NCBI GenBank assembly: GCA_004565275.1
Contig: SDOX01000018.1
Location: 100,130 to 164,129, forward strand
Origin: Nannochloropsis salina CCMP1776
Taxonomy: Eukaryota; Sar; Eustigmatophyceae; Eustigmatales; Monodopsidaceae
DNA length: 64,000 nucleotides
Direction: 5' to 3'
Shown: positions 10,306 to 21,100 of the stretch, one piece after another
Layout: each line of letters starts with the position of its first letter
How positions within the stretch are numbered: position 1 is the first letter of the stretch
Program-made: the position numbers and the translations under genes
The notes under the pieces: generated by a model
Database searches by the model: none
The model's input: only the letters and a program-made list of their open reading frames with translations
What the model was told of the DNA's origin: nothing

Positions 10306-12477
10306 CTATTGTCGCTCCTCCCCCGAAGACAGGGGCACAATTACGACACCTTTCCCCTCCCTATTGTTCTCCCGCTCCTCAAAGCTCTCTTTGACCTGAT
10401 CGTTCAAGTAACCACCGACCCCAAAGGCGGGAATAATCCGCAAGACCCTCCCCGAGCACACAGACATGTACCCCTTGGCAATTTCCTTCATTCGCATCCG
10501 GAACGGGCTCTCGGGGTGAGAATAAATGTCCAGAGAGAGTATGTGCAGGGGAGTGGAGGCCAGCTGGGCGATCATGGGGACCGCAAAGGAGGCGGCAAGG
10601 TCGGCGTTATTGTGGCTGAGCCCGTGCTCTGCTTCCAGACGTTCCTTGATCGTGTTCTGAGCAGACGGGGGACACAAAAGGATGGCAATGGTACGGGGTG
10701 AGCAAGGGAACAAGGCGGGCAGGGGGCGCGGGCACGAAAGAGCAGGAAAAAAGGTGGACGAGGCAGGGAGACAGCCATCCCGCTGCATGCTGCGTACTAG
10801 GCTCGGGGGAATCCTATCCTCCCTCCATCGCTCGCCTCGTTTCTTCCAACTCACCTTGAGCACGAAGGAAGACGTGACGGTCAGGCCGTCTCTGAGGGCA
10901 AAGAGGCCGTAGCAGCTCAGCGGGAAGACAGTCGGCGCCTGGACGCGGGAGGAGAGGTAGGGAAAAAGGGAATCGAGGTCCGTGACGGTCAAGGGGTCGA
11001 TATACATAGAAGTGTAATGCACCCCCTCCTTTCTCGGTTCATGTTGCTGTTCTCCTCCTCTTTCCCCACCTCCCTCCCTCTCTCCACCACCCCGACGCTA
11101 CCTTAGAGCACATGCGCGCAAACTCCCTGTCCTTGTAAGCGATCGCCCTGCGAAGCAAGGAGGGAGAGGAAAGGATGAACATGGCGAACAAGAGAATGAA
11201 CGGTAAAGTCGAAAGACAAGCGCCTGTCCGTCGGCCTCTTCGCTCTCTCGCCCCCCAATCCCTTCCTTCGTTTTTGTTCTTCTATATTCCTTCTTCCCTC
11301 CATTGGTTAATCCTCCCTTCCTACGTGATGTTCACGAGAGACGTGGCTACGGCTGTGGGTATCTTGTAGTCGATGCCAAGCTCCTGGCAGAGGGCGCTTG
11401 TATAGTTGGCCGTCATGTAGGTGCTGGAGGTAGGAGAGTGCATGGCGAGACAGGGAGGGAGGGGGAAGGACAAGGGACGACATAAGTATGCTGTTAGGGC
11501 CAAAAAGTGTCTGCAACATAATCCTGGATAAGTTTTGCTTGATCTGTGTGAGCTTCAATTCACGCGTCTGTCTGTGCGTGTGTTTCTATGCGTCTTTGTA
11601 CCCGCCCCTCTGCCTTCTTGTTCCGGTCACCCCGGTGACGCCAGGGACGCTTTTATGGCTCCCTCCCTCCCTCCCTCCTCGTCCAACATGCCTAGACAAG
11701 CGCACGCACCTCGTATAGACGGTGCTCATGATGCTCAAGGCCGGGTTCCATCGCATGCGGCCGCTCAGCAGGTCGCTGGTAGTGGAGCGGAGGGCCGAGC
11801 CCATGGAGGATTTGTTGAATTGCGCCCGGATGCTAAGCGAGGAAGGACAAGGAAAGGGAGCGGGGATGAAACATATAATATTAGATGCATAGAAACAATC
11901 TATATCTAAACTGGACAGCCCTACGGGTGTCCAGAATGTCTGTAATGGTTTGCAGGAGGGGAGAAGAAGGGGCATGGCTGTATAGGGTCTGGATGCGGAC
12001 AAGGCAAAATTTTGCCGTGCGAGGGCGTCGGTGGTAGCGCCAAGCTGTCAAGAAAGATGCGCATCCCCCTTCGCATTCAAGTCTGTGGCACTGCACTAGA
12101 CTAAATTCCGGTGCCAGCACGCATCATTTATAGCACGCCTTCCCTATACCACAGCTCTCAATGCTGTTGCTGGGACGTTTCCGTCCGCGGTAACTTGACG
12201 CCTCGTCATTAAATTTTCTGTGTAATGCCAAAGAAACGCCTATTGTCACTTACATGGACAAATCAATGACGGTCATGGCCGGAGAAACCACTGAAGAAGC
12301 AATCACAGCAGCAGCTGTCTGTCCCAATGCGACCTGGGCCATGCGGTTTTGCGGATGTGTATACCCATAATGTGTGGAGGCGGTTGTGGAGGTCGCCTGG
12401 ACTGTTGCATACTTGCTTGCAGAGGCGTTGGACGACGTGGCAGATGGTGAAGGTCCCCGATCAAGGTTGTCTCCCAT
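10306..12477 (-). CDS. mitochondrial-carrier-like protein, tandem paralog B
   Basis: Six exons, 12254-12477, 11710-11832, 11325-11423, 11102-11147, 10855-10938 and 10306-10656, splice in phase to 308 residues. The blocks match paralog A in order: SPAMTVIDLSIIRAQF, SGRMRWNPALSIMSTVY, GIDYKIPTAVATSLVNIT, KDREFARM, ALRDGLTVTSSFVLK, ASFAVPMIAQLASTPLHIL, and RIIPAFGVGGYLNDQVKESFEE. It lacks the long Ser-rich head of paralog A. Its exon layout is finer: A carries the first two and the third-to-fifth exon equivalents fused, while B keeps them apart. The proteins look like polytopic membrane proteins with carrier-like P-x-D motifs. Tandem arrangement and same strand point to local duplication, old enough for clear divergence. 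Confidence 0.85.
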
Positions 12478-13362
12478 TCCGGGCTGGTGATAGATTGACT
12501 GGACCTACATATATATGAGGAAATCAATCGATTAAAGAAATGAAGGAAGAAAAGGTGTCAAGGAAGGCAGTCCAGGGCTCTTATTTCTATGCCCGTTGCT
12601 CGAATCGTGGAGCCGACGGGCGAGGGACGCGATGTGATGAGCGTCTCGTTCGCTCTCAGACTGGGTGCGCGAGGGACTCCAGATATGCGACACGTCAAAA
12701 TTGTTGAAAAAAATGCCGGCACATCTGATTTCAGCATGCGTAGTGCGTCAAAATATTGCTCAAAGCCAAAGTGGTTGGACACATTTGAGATGAGAAAGCC
12801 AATGGAGCGTAATGAACTTGCACGGTCCCCGGATATCTCGAGATCCTTGGGAGAGAAAAATATGGTAACGGGAATTCAAAATTCAAATCTTTCAGAAACG
12901 GTCCATACTGTTTAATCGCAGCTAAGGGGGGTTTTGAAGGTGGCTTCCCCTTTAAATTCACTATATCAAAGATTTTTTGGGTCAAAATGTGAGTTAATGT
13001 AATCGCTCTTCTTTTGTGATATTACTTTTCCTCTGCTGCGCCCTGCTTACGAACGGTGGCCAATGTAAAAATGTGGTTCCCATATCAATTCTCAAATTGC
13101 GAGCTGATGTTTGTGGCATGCTTTACTATTTCGCAATGACTGCACTATTTATACCACATCTCTCGTTATGTCGAAACTATGATACCAAATTGTCCCAAGA
13201 TCTCCAATTCCAACAAGAAAGCTTCATTTCAACTAGCAGAATTTTCCTACCCAGCAACCTGTTTCGCTGCCCGCTCTAATGATTTGCTGTGCCCTTGCTA
13301 TCTTTCCTTGCCATTTTCAAACTTTGTACACTATTTGTAGATTGCTATCGAATTTGAAGCCT
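12478..13362. other. intergenic
   Basis: AT-rich spacer between the start of paralog B and the stop codon of the glycosyltransferase-like gene. Nothing recognisable. Confidence 0.6.
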
Positions 13363-15946
13363 TCAACATTCGGTTTCCAAACCCAACATGCGCAAAACCC
13401 CACCTTCCTCGTCATCGTCCAGCCTCGCTTCCTCCTCATCTCCCTCGCCCTCCTTTCTTTCCCTCTCTCCCTTGTCCCACGACATGATGCACTGCATCTT
13501 CACCGTCATCTCCTTCCTTCGCATCTCCTCCCTCGCCCGCCAAGCCGCCTCGTCCCTCCGCAACTGGCTGGCGGACATGAAAATCCTCGCCCCTTTCCTC
13601 ATCCGAGGCTCGAAGCCCATACTGAGCAACTGATCCTCTGTCAGAAAGTCCCGTCCATCAAGATGACCCACCACAGCTTCCTCCTCCTCCTCCTCTCCAT
13701 CCCCTCCTCCTCCTCCTCCTCTTCTTCCTCCTCCTCTTCCTCCTCCTCCTCCTCCTCCTCTTCCTCCTCCACCTCCTTTGTATCTTCCTCCCATCTTCCT
13801 CCTCCCCCCTTCCGCCATGTCCTGCCTATTCCCCCTCGGTGCTTTATTCCTCCCTCTTCTCAAGCCCTTCTCCTTTGTACTACCGGGGAACGCCGCGGGC
13901 GTCACGAGCAGCCAGGCCCCGTAACGGTCGTGCACCCCCTCAGCTGCCTGCTTTCCTTCCCTCCTCATCGCTGTCTGGATGTGCGTCAACATCAACTGGC
14001 CGAAGGTGTCCTCAATGAAGTGTCCCGTCTTGACCACGCACTGAGTCAGGCGCCGCTCTTTCGCCTCTTCTCCCAGCAGGGCACCTAGAGTCAAGGAGGT
14101 CAGCACGTCGTCCGTCAGGCCCCCCTGCGGAAAGGAGGGCACGTGGGGGGAAGGAGAGGAGAGGGCTGCAGGAGTGGAGGACGTGAGGGTGCACAAGGAG
14201 CGGGAGGAGGAAGGCGGGGGAGACTCCGATACAGGGACTGCGGGCCTCCCTGCCTCTATGGAACGTTCTGGAACGGCTGCTCCCCCTTCTTCCCTCCCCA
14301 GCCTCCCTTCCTCCACAGCCGCCTCTTTGCCTCCTACTGTTCCCCCTCCCCGTTCCACATCTCCTCCTTTCTCATTCTTCCTCAATTCCCCGTGAACTCC
14401 CTTTGATTTCTGCACGACCAACTCCTGCCCCCTCCCTTCCTCCCTCCCTTCCTCCCTCCCTTCCTCTTTCCCTTCCTCCCTCCCTTCTTCCCTCCTGGCG
14501 CTTCCTCTGAAACTGTTCCGGAAACGCGCCGAATTCCGCGCGTAAGGGAGGGAGGGGGGGAGGGCACAAGGGAGGAATGTCGCGTAGGTGTAGCCCTCGA
14601 AGAGCTCTCTGTAAAAGGCCGTGCGGCAGATGTGTGTGGAGTCATACCAAAAGAACAACCGTCGTAACTTGACGGGCTTCTCCGAACGCAGGCGCCCCTC
14701 GCCGCCGCCAGGCCCGTTGCCCGCAGGTGTATGACCGCCGTTATCCCGGCCGTTCGTGTCGTAACGGTCGCTCTTCTCGGCTCCATCCACAAGGACCACG
14801 TCATCGCACCCAAAACTCTTCCCCTCTGCCCCCTGTTCGCTCCCGCCCTCCCCCTTTCCCCTCCCCTCCCTCCTCATTCCCTCCATGGCGGCCAGACGCT
14901 CGCTCACTCCCTCCAACTCATCCAAGCCCTCCCTGGGCTCCTCCATCCGCTTCTTGTCTTCCATTAAGGCTACTTCTGGCTCCCACACCCCATCCCTCCC
15001 TTCTGCGTAGTGCTTGGTTTTTACGGACCGAAACCCCACGTAACGGATCTTTTCCCGGTGGGCCTCCATCACGTCCAGGACGGGGGCCAGGTCGATCCTG
15101 GAGAGAGGAAGGTAGAACGAGGCGAGGGAGAGGATAAAAGGTAGAGGCAGGGAATGAGAGCGATCTTTTTCTTCGCTTCCCTGCGACTTCCCTTCCTTCT
15201 CACTGCGAGTAAATGCACCGGAAATAGTATCCTCACGCCTCTCCTTACAAGGCTTGACCTTGACTGCTCCTAGTCTCCTTTCCATTCCTCCCTCCCTCCC
15301 TCCCTCCCTCCCTCCCTCCCTCTCTCCCTCCCTCTCTCCCTCCCTCTCTCCCTCCCTCTCTCCCTCACCTCGTCAAGAATAGTCTGTCGTGCTGCACCAC
15401 CATTACGTACGGGGTGTGCACCCACTCGCCACATGCCCGATGAACCGCACCTGCGAAGCCTATCCTTTCCTCCAGTGCTTCCACACGCATGTTCCGAAAG
15501 CCTCCCTCCCCTTGTGCAGCCAGGGCCTCCACGGCTGCGATAAAGTCGCGATACGCCCCGACTTCCTCCAGGCAAATTTTCCCCTTTTTGTACCGGCTTC
15601 CCCCCGTTTGACGCGCCAGACGAAATCCGTCGCAAACGACGACTTTCGGGCAGTCGATGAGGCCTGCAACCAGGGAGAAGGAGTGGACCACGCGACGCAA
15701 CAGGAGAGTGTCGGGGTTCGACCTCACCGGGCTGGTGGTTATCACGACGGTGAGACGCGAGGGAAGCCGATTGACTGGGGAAATAGACTCAAAAGGCAAC
15801 GGGGAAAGGTAATGGGGGCAGGGTGGGGGAGCACGATGGCTCTCCCATCGTGCTCTTATTTTGGCCAACCTTTGGCGCTTAAGTTCGTCCGAGTCGTCCT
15901 CCGCGTTCATTTGTATCAGGTTTGACGAGGCATGTTGGGAGCCCAT
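13363..15946 (-). CDS. glycosyltransferase-like protein with long low-complexity insert
   Basis: Two exons, 15369-15946 and 13363-15097, join in phase to about 770 residues. Exon 1 has a GT-A-like start: LTVVITTSPVRSNPDTLLLRRV, then PKVVVCDGFRL, AYRDFIAAVEAL, and TPYVMVVQHDRLFLTR, where QHD sits at the usual D-x-D position. Exon 2 continues IDLAPVLDVMEAHREKIRYVGF, then FFWYDSTHICRTAFYRELF, GHFIEDTFGQLMLTHI and RYGAWLL. The blocks are separated by Gly/Glu/Ser-rich filler of more than 150 residues. Order and motifs fit a nucleotide-sugar glycosyltransferase, but the donor and acceptor cannot be read from sequence. A good acceptor (CTTCTTCATTGCAG) just upstream of the chosen ATG suggests a 5' leader exon or an earlier start, possibly near 16048. 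Confidence 0.75.
13681..13769. repeat. TCC trinucleotide tract (coding)
   Basis: Impure (TCC)n inside the glycosyltransferase-like gene. On the coding strand it encodes the Gly/Arg- and Glu-rich linker upstream of the C-terminal block. Confidence 0.85.
15286..15366. repeat. (TCCC)n/(TCTCCC)n tract in glycosyltransferase intron
   Basis: About 80 bp of pure polypyrimidine on the plus strand, touching the donor of the only intron. The transcript begins GTGAGGGAGAGAGGGAGGG. Confidence 0.9.
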
Positions 15947-16479
15947 GGACGCGCGGGGACAATCTGCAATGAAGAAGAGAAGCTGGCAAACGTGATGCTG
16001 TACACGAGTGCACGTAATCCTGCGAGGGGGGTGATTTTTAGGGCGCAAGAGGCATTGTTGGTGGGAGGGTTTGTGCGGATAGCAAGGAGGGGGAGACGAG
16101 GGGGGGGGAGGTTAAAAGGAGAAAGGCGCTTACAATGTCAGTATGAGCAACAAAGAAATAATTGTAAAGCTAGCATTCACATATATAACGCGGCCATGTA
16201 CGTGATTTTTCCACCCCGACCGCCAAGCTAAACCGCACGGGGCAAAAATGCTGCAGTCAGTCCGAGGGCAGAGAAAAGACTTCTTTGAGTCGTGTATCAC
16301 ACGTACCAGTCTCACACCCTTATGCTACCATATAAATCCACATATATCGAAAATCCAGGGCTCACAGACATACTTTTAAACGTTGAATAATAGCAACCAT
16401 TCCATATCCACGCCCAAGTCCTTGGGCTTTCCAGCTTTCCGTCCTCCTCCTCCCTCTTGCCCAACTCCTCCTTCCCCTC
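15947..16479. other. intergenic, divergent promoter region
   Basis: Spacer between the divergent glycosyltransferase-like and methyltransferase genes. It may include a 5' leader exon of the former; nothing else is supported. Confidence 0.5.
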
Positions 16480-17919
16480 ATGGGCATTCCCCTGGCTTCT
16501 TGTCCTCCGCCTCCACCACCCGCAACCCTCCACCCTTCCCTACCTCCTCAGGTGTCTTCGAATTCACCTTCGAATGCGGCCTTGAGACGCTTTCGCATCC
16601 TGTTGGACGTGGACCGGGACTATGAAATCGACAGCAGGGCCAAGACCGGTCCGAGGCGCTTTACTTTGGAAGCCAGCACGCTGACCGAATTGAAAACTTC
16701 CATCTTTCTTGCTGAGCAAAACGTTAAAGAAAGTGAGGAAGGACTTGCAAAGGATATTGTAGGACAGCCCGCTAGGGACATGGAGCTCGAATGGTTCGAC
16801 CCCCATACCGAGGCCTTTGTGCCTCTTCCTACCACCTTGACCGCCCTCCCCTCCCTCGTCCGCCTCCGATGGAAGCAAAAGCAGTGTCGGCATATTCTAT
16901 CATCTTCCTCTTCCCCCGACAAACCTGTCTTGGCGCTCCCGGGGCGGCGTTTCCCCCTCGACCTCGACGGGGAGGGATTTCCCGTCCTCGACACGCGGAT
17001 CTTTGTCAATGGGGTGGCCAATTCCGGGCTGGGCACTGGGCTTACCACGTGGGACGGCGCCGTTGTCCTCAGCAAATATCTGATCAAGCAGCACACCGAT
17101 GCCACGGCTCGGTCCCAGGCGCCGACGTTTGACTTTGAACTTGAATTTTTGAAAGGGAAGAAGGTGGTGGAGCTTGGGGCGGGGACAGGGTTGGTGGGCC
17201 TGTCCTGCGCGGTGCTGGGCGCCAGGGAAGTCATCCTGACAGACCTACCGTACGCTGTGGAGAATCTCAACGACAATGTCCGCAGGAACGTGGGGGCTTG
17301 GCGAGGCCTGGTTCAGGGGCCACCGGGGGTAGGGAGGGAAGAGGGGAGGGTGACGGTGGAGGAAGGAGATTGGTGGCAGCCACCAGCGTCGTCTCTCATG
17401 GAGGGGGTTGACGTGGTGGTCGCTGCCGATGTAGTGTGGTTGGATGAGCTCGTACCGCCCTTGGGGAGGTACCTGGCGACGATACTCATGGGGGGAGGGC
17501 GGGGGGAAGGGCGGGATGGAGGGCGGGAGGGAGGGAAGGGAGGGGAGAGAAAGCGACAGATTTTAGAGTCATCGCCGGTCGGAGGGCCATCGGCAGGTGT
17601 GGTTGTGCCTGGTCTGGAAAGACTCGGGAAAGGGGGGAACGAAACAGCCGAAAGCGGCGAAGAAGGCAGCGGGATAGGCCAAGGTGGAAAAGGAGGAGAG
17701 GAAGCGGGGGAGGGAAATCCAAAAAGCCGCAAGGAGTGGAACTTTCCGGTTTGCTTTATGGCGTACCAGAGCCGTAGCGCCCAGACAGATGCGTTATTGA
17801 TGGCGACGATGAGGCAGGAAGGGCTGGTGGTGGAGGAGGTGCCGGCGGAGGCCCAGGACGAGCAGTTTCGGGCACCGGGAGTGATCCACGTGTACAAAAT
17901 AAGGGCGGAGACTGGGTAG
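16480..17919 (+). CDS. METTL21-type (Methyltransf_16) protein methyltransferase
   Basis: One open frame of 479 residues. The SAM-binding motif I is VVELGAGTGLVGL (E231 to G237), followed by GAREVILTDLPYAVENLNDNVRRN, where the Asp ends strand 2. The post-motif VVVAADVVWLDELVPPL (about 313-329) takes the place of the family's D-x-x-Y segment. Before this lies LDTRIFVNGVANSGLGTGLTTWDGAVVLSKYL, the usual pre-core with a conserved Trp-Asp-Gly. Members of this group mostly methylate lysines of chaperones or elongation factors; the target here is unknown. A Gly/Glu/Lys-rich insert of about 80 residues splits the C-terminal strands (FPVCFMAYQSRS). The first 25 residues are low complexity and end at a good acceptor (CTCCTCAG near 16550), so the true start may be in an upstream exon. 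Confidence 0.85.
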   Translation: MGIPLASCPPPPPPATLHPSLPPQVSSNSPSNAALRRFRILLDVDRDYEIDSRAKTGPRRFTLEASTLTELKTSIFLAEQNVKESEEGLAKDIVGQPARDMELEWFDPHTEAFVPLPTTLTALPSLVRLRWKQKQCRHILSSSSSPDKPVLALPGRRFPLDLDGEGFPVLDTRIFVNGVANSGLGTGLTTWDGAVVLSKYLIKQHTDATARSQAPTFDFELEFLKGKKVVELGAGTGLVGLSCAVLGAREVILTDLPYAVENLNDNVRRNVGAWRGLVQGPPGVGREEGRVTVEEGDWWQPPASSLMEGVDVVVAADVVWLDELVPPLGRYLATILMGGGRGEGRDGGREGGKGGERKRQILESSPVGGPSAGVVVPGLERLGKGGNETAESGEEGSGIGQGGKGGEEAGEGNPKSRKEWNFPVCFMAYQSRSAQTDALLMATMRQEGLVVEEVPAEAQDEQFRAPGVIHVYKIRAETG

Positions 17920-18125
17920 GGGGAGTGGAAAAGGCTGTAAAGGCACTGTGAGCATAGGATTTGATGACGCATGCGTGCGAAATGTGTCGAGATTTGGTGT
18001 GAAAATACGAAAGAGAACTGGCGCGAAATTATCCTCCATCGGGTCGCCTTCCCTCATTCTTTGTCTCCTTCTTTCGGTAGAGTACAGGAAGCTTTCCTCA
18101 TGTTCCGCCCCCCCTCCCCGCCCTT

Positions 18126-21100
18126 TCATTCCTCCTCCCCTCCATCGCCCTCGCCTTCTCTTGGAGCGCAATCAGTGACGTCAGCACAGCCCGCTGCCGT
18201 CGCACATACTCCCTCTGACTGACTCCACTCTCTTCCAGGGCGCCGAGCCTCCCCCACCGCCACCTCAAGCTGTCTGTACATCCCCTCCTCTTCCTCTCCT
18301 TCCTCAGCATCGTCCTTCTCCTCCTCCTCCTTTTCCCTCCCTGCCCCCCCCTCTTCCTCCTGCTCTTCCGCCGCCCTTCCTCCCTCCACCTGGCCACCCT
18401 TGTCGACAGGCATCTCCTCCTCCTTCCCGCCCTCCATCATTACCTCAAACTTAGCCTCAAGTTCCCGGCTCTTTCTCCTCGCCATACTCAACAAGCCTTC
18501 GTCCATGCCCGCCATGCGCGCCACGTTCAACCCGTACGAGCGAGCCGCCCCTCCCTCCTTCAATTTATACAGAAAGGTCATCTTCTTCCCCCCCTCTCCC
18601 TCCTCCTCCCCCTCTTCTCCTTCCAGAAAGGCCATGTGCCCCGCCTTCACTTTCGGCTTCCACGTCCCGTCCTCCTTCACCCAGAGCCCTTCCTCCCTCC
18701 CGCCCTCCTTCCCTTCCGCCTTACACACCTCCCCGAGCTGCGGGTAGTGCGTGACAAAGAGCACCGGACATCCCACCCGCCGCGCCAGGTACTTGAGCGT
18801 GGCTTCCGCGATCGCCATCCCATCGTACGTGGCCGTGCCCCTTCCCAACTCATCAAGAATGACCAAATTCTGACGCCTCCCTCTACACCCGCCTTCCTTT
18901 CCCGTGGCTTGCACCTTCCTTAGGATGAATCCTGCGTTCCAAAGCTCCACCATGAAGGTGGAGAGGCCCCGAGCCAGGTCGTCGTTGCTTCCCATCCGCG
19001 TGTAGATTCCTGCCAGGATGGGGAGGGAGGCAGAGGTGGCGGGGAGAAAGGAGCCGAGCTGGCCCAAGAGCTGACAGAGGGCGACCGTGCGGATGTAGGT
19101 GGATTTTCCCCCCATGTTGGGGCCGGTCACGACCAAACAGCTACCCGGAGATTCCAGGCCCACGCCCAGGTCGACGTCGTTGGGCACGACGCCGGAGGCG
19201 GGTCCAGGGGAGGACGAGAGGGAGGTCGGGGCGGAGGAAGAGGTGAAGACGTGATCCAGGACCGGGTGGCGGGCGTCTCGGATGGAGATCCGGAGGCTTC
19301 CCTCATTCTTCCCCGCGTCCTCGTCTTCTGCCTCCACGTAGGTAGGCCGGACCCAGCCAGGGCGGGACGCGATCGACGCCAGGGCCAAGAGGGAGTCGAG
19401 GGTGGCCAGCACCTCCACCACCGCCTGCATCTTCCCGCCGCATCGCTCGTCCACCTCCTTAACGTAGCGGGCCCAGGCCGCGTCCCCCTCCTGTCGGGTC
19501 TCTTCCCGGGCAACCAGCAGTCGTCCCAGGGTGCGAAGGACTTGGGGCGTGTGGAAGCTGGAGGGAGGGAGGGAGGGAGGGAGGAAGGGAGAGACGGGTG
19601 ATGTACGAACGAGGGAGGCGACGTGCTTCGGGGAGAAGAGGGATAAGCCGTGGACAGTCGGATGGTCCATGGGTGGAGAGAGAAAAAGAGAGGGAGAGAG
19701 GGAGGGTGGCAGGGAGGGAGGGAGGGAGGGAGGGAGGGAGGGAGGGAGGGTGGACATACCGGACCAGGTCCTTGGTTTGGTTGACCAGGAGCCAGTCCCC
19801 GGGGGCATGGCCCGCCTCCTTCTTGGGCAGCTCGATCAGGCATTCCAAAGAGGAGTTCATGCCCGTCCGAAGGGTCCGAAAAGTTAGGGTGGGGTTGGCG
19901 AGCTGGCGACGGGCAACCGAGAGCTCGGCGTTTAGTTCGGCGTCCAACGACTGGAGGAGGGCGAGGTCCCGGGAGAGGGCGGGGTGGAAGGCGGGGTCCG
20001 TAAAGAGGTGGACCTTGTCGTCTGTCTGGGCTGAGGGGAGGTGGAGGAGGGAGAGGAACGCACGCACGTCCTGGAGGAGGGAGGAGGTGGGGAGGGAGAG
20101 GAGAAGGCGGCGGAGGAGGGAAGATTTGACCTCAGCCTCGAGGACGGGGGGAGGGGGAAGGGCGAGGAGGAGGCATTCCAGCGTCTGCAGCAGGAGAAAC
20201 AGACGGCGTGGGACTATCTTGTGGTACCGGAGGGCCGTCACGAGGGTGCCCAGGTCGGCGAAGCCTTTCCTCCCCCCCGCCCTCCCCCTCGCCCTCCGTC
20301 CCCCCTTTGCCCGGAAGAAACCAGCGACCAAGCCCCCGTCCTCTTCCAAGCAAGGGGGGAGGGCGAACGCCAGCTCCTCCACCGCGTCCAACCTCCCTTC
20401 GATATCTTCCTTCCTCATCAAGGGCTTTCTCACCCATTCGCGCAACAACCTCGACCCGTAACTGGTGGAAGTCTGGTTCAGGAACCAAAACAAGGAGCCT
20501 TCCTCCTGCTCACCCTCCCGCCCGCCCTCCCCCCCTCCCTGCCCGGACAGGCCTCGAGGGGTACTGAAGATCTCCAAGTCGCGCAGGGTCACGCCGTCCA
20601 AAGTCATGTGGAGGGCGGGGCGGAGGAAGGGCTGGAAGGAGGGGCGAGAGAGAAGCAGACGGGACATCCCGTATTCCTGCAGGTGCAAGAGAAGAGGCCC
20701 CAGGACCGCGAGGCAGGGGGCGGGGAAGGAGGGAGGGAGGAAGGGGGGAAGGAGGGATGACCCCTCTTCCCCCCTCCCCGCCTCCACATCCACCACCGGG
20801 GTCCCCGTCCCTTCCTCCCGGCAAAATTGCGCGAAACAGCTCTCCACCACCTCTCTGGCCCGGGCAGGGGCGAAGAGGGGAGCCGGCATTCGGTCCACAC
20901 GCACCGACGGCTTCTCCCTCAGGTAAGTGGCTAGGCAACGCTCCGATGGGGCGGACAAGCGTCCCTCCGCCTCGCCCTCCGCCCCGCCCTTCGCCCCGCC
21001 CTCCTCTGGGAGGAGGAATTCCAAGGGTTGGAGGGAGCGGAGGCGGGTGTCAAGCTCGTGGCGTTGAGTCGAGGGGTCAAGAAAGGCGTCATGGAGCACG

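Noticed and set aside
20041-20760. 239-codon plus-strand frame
   Set aside because: Antisense to the MSH3 core exon; its composition mirrors the GC-rich coding strand.
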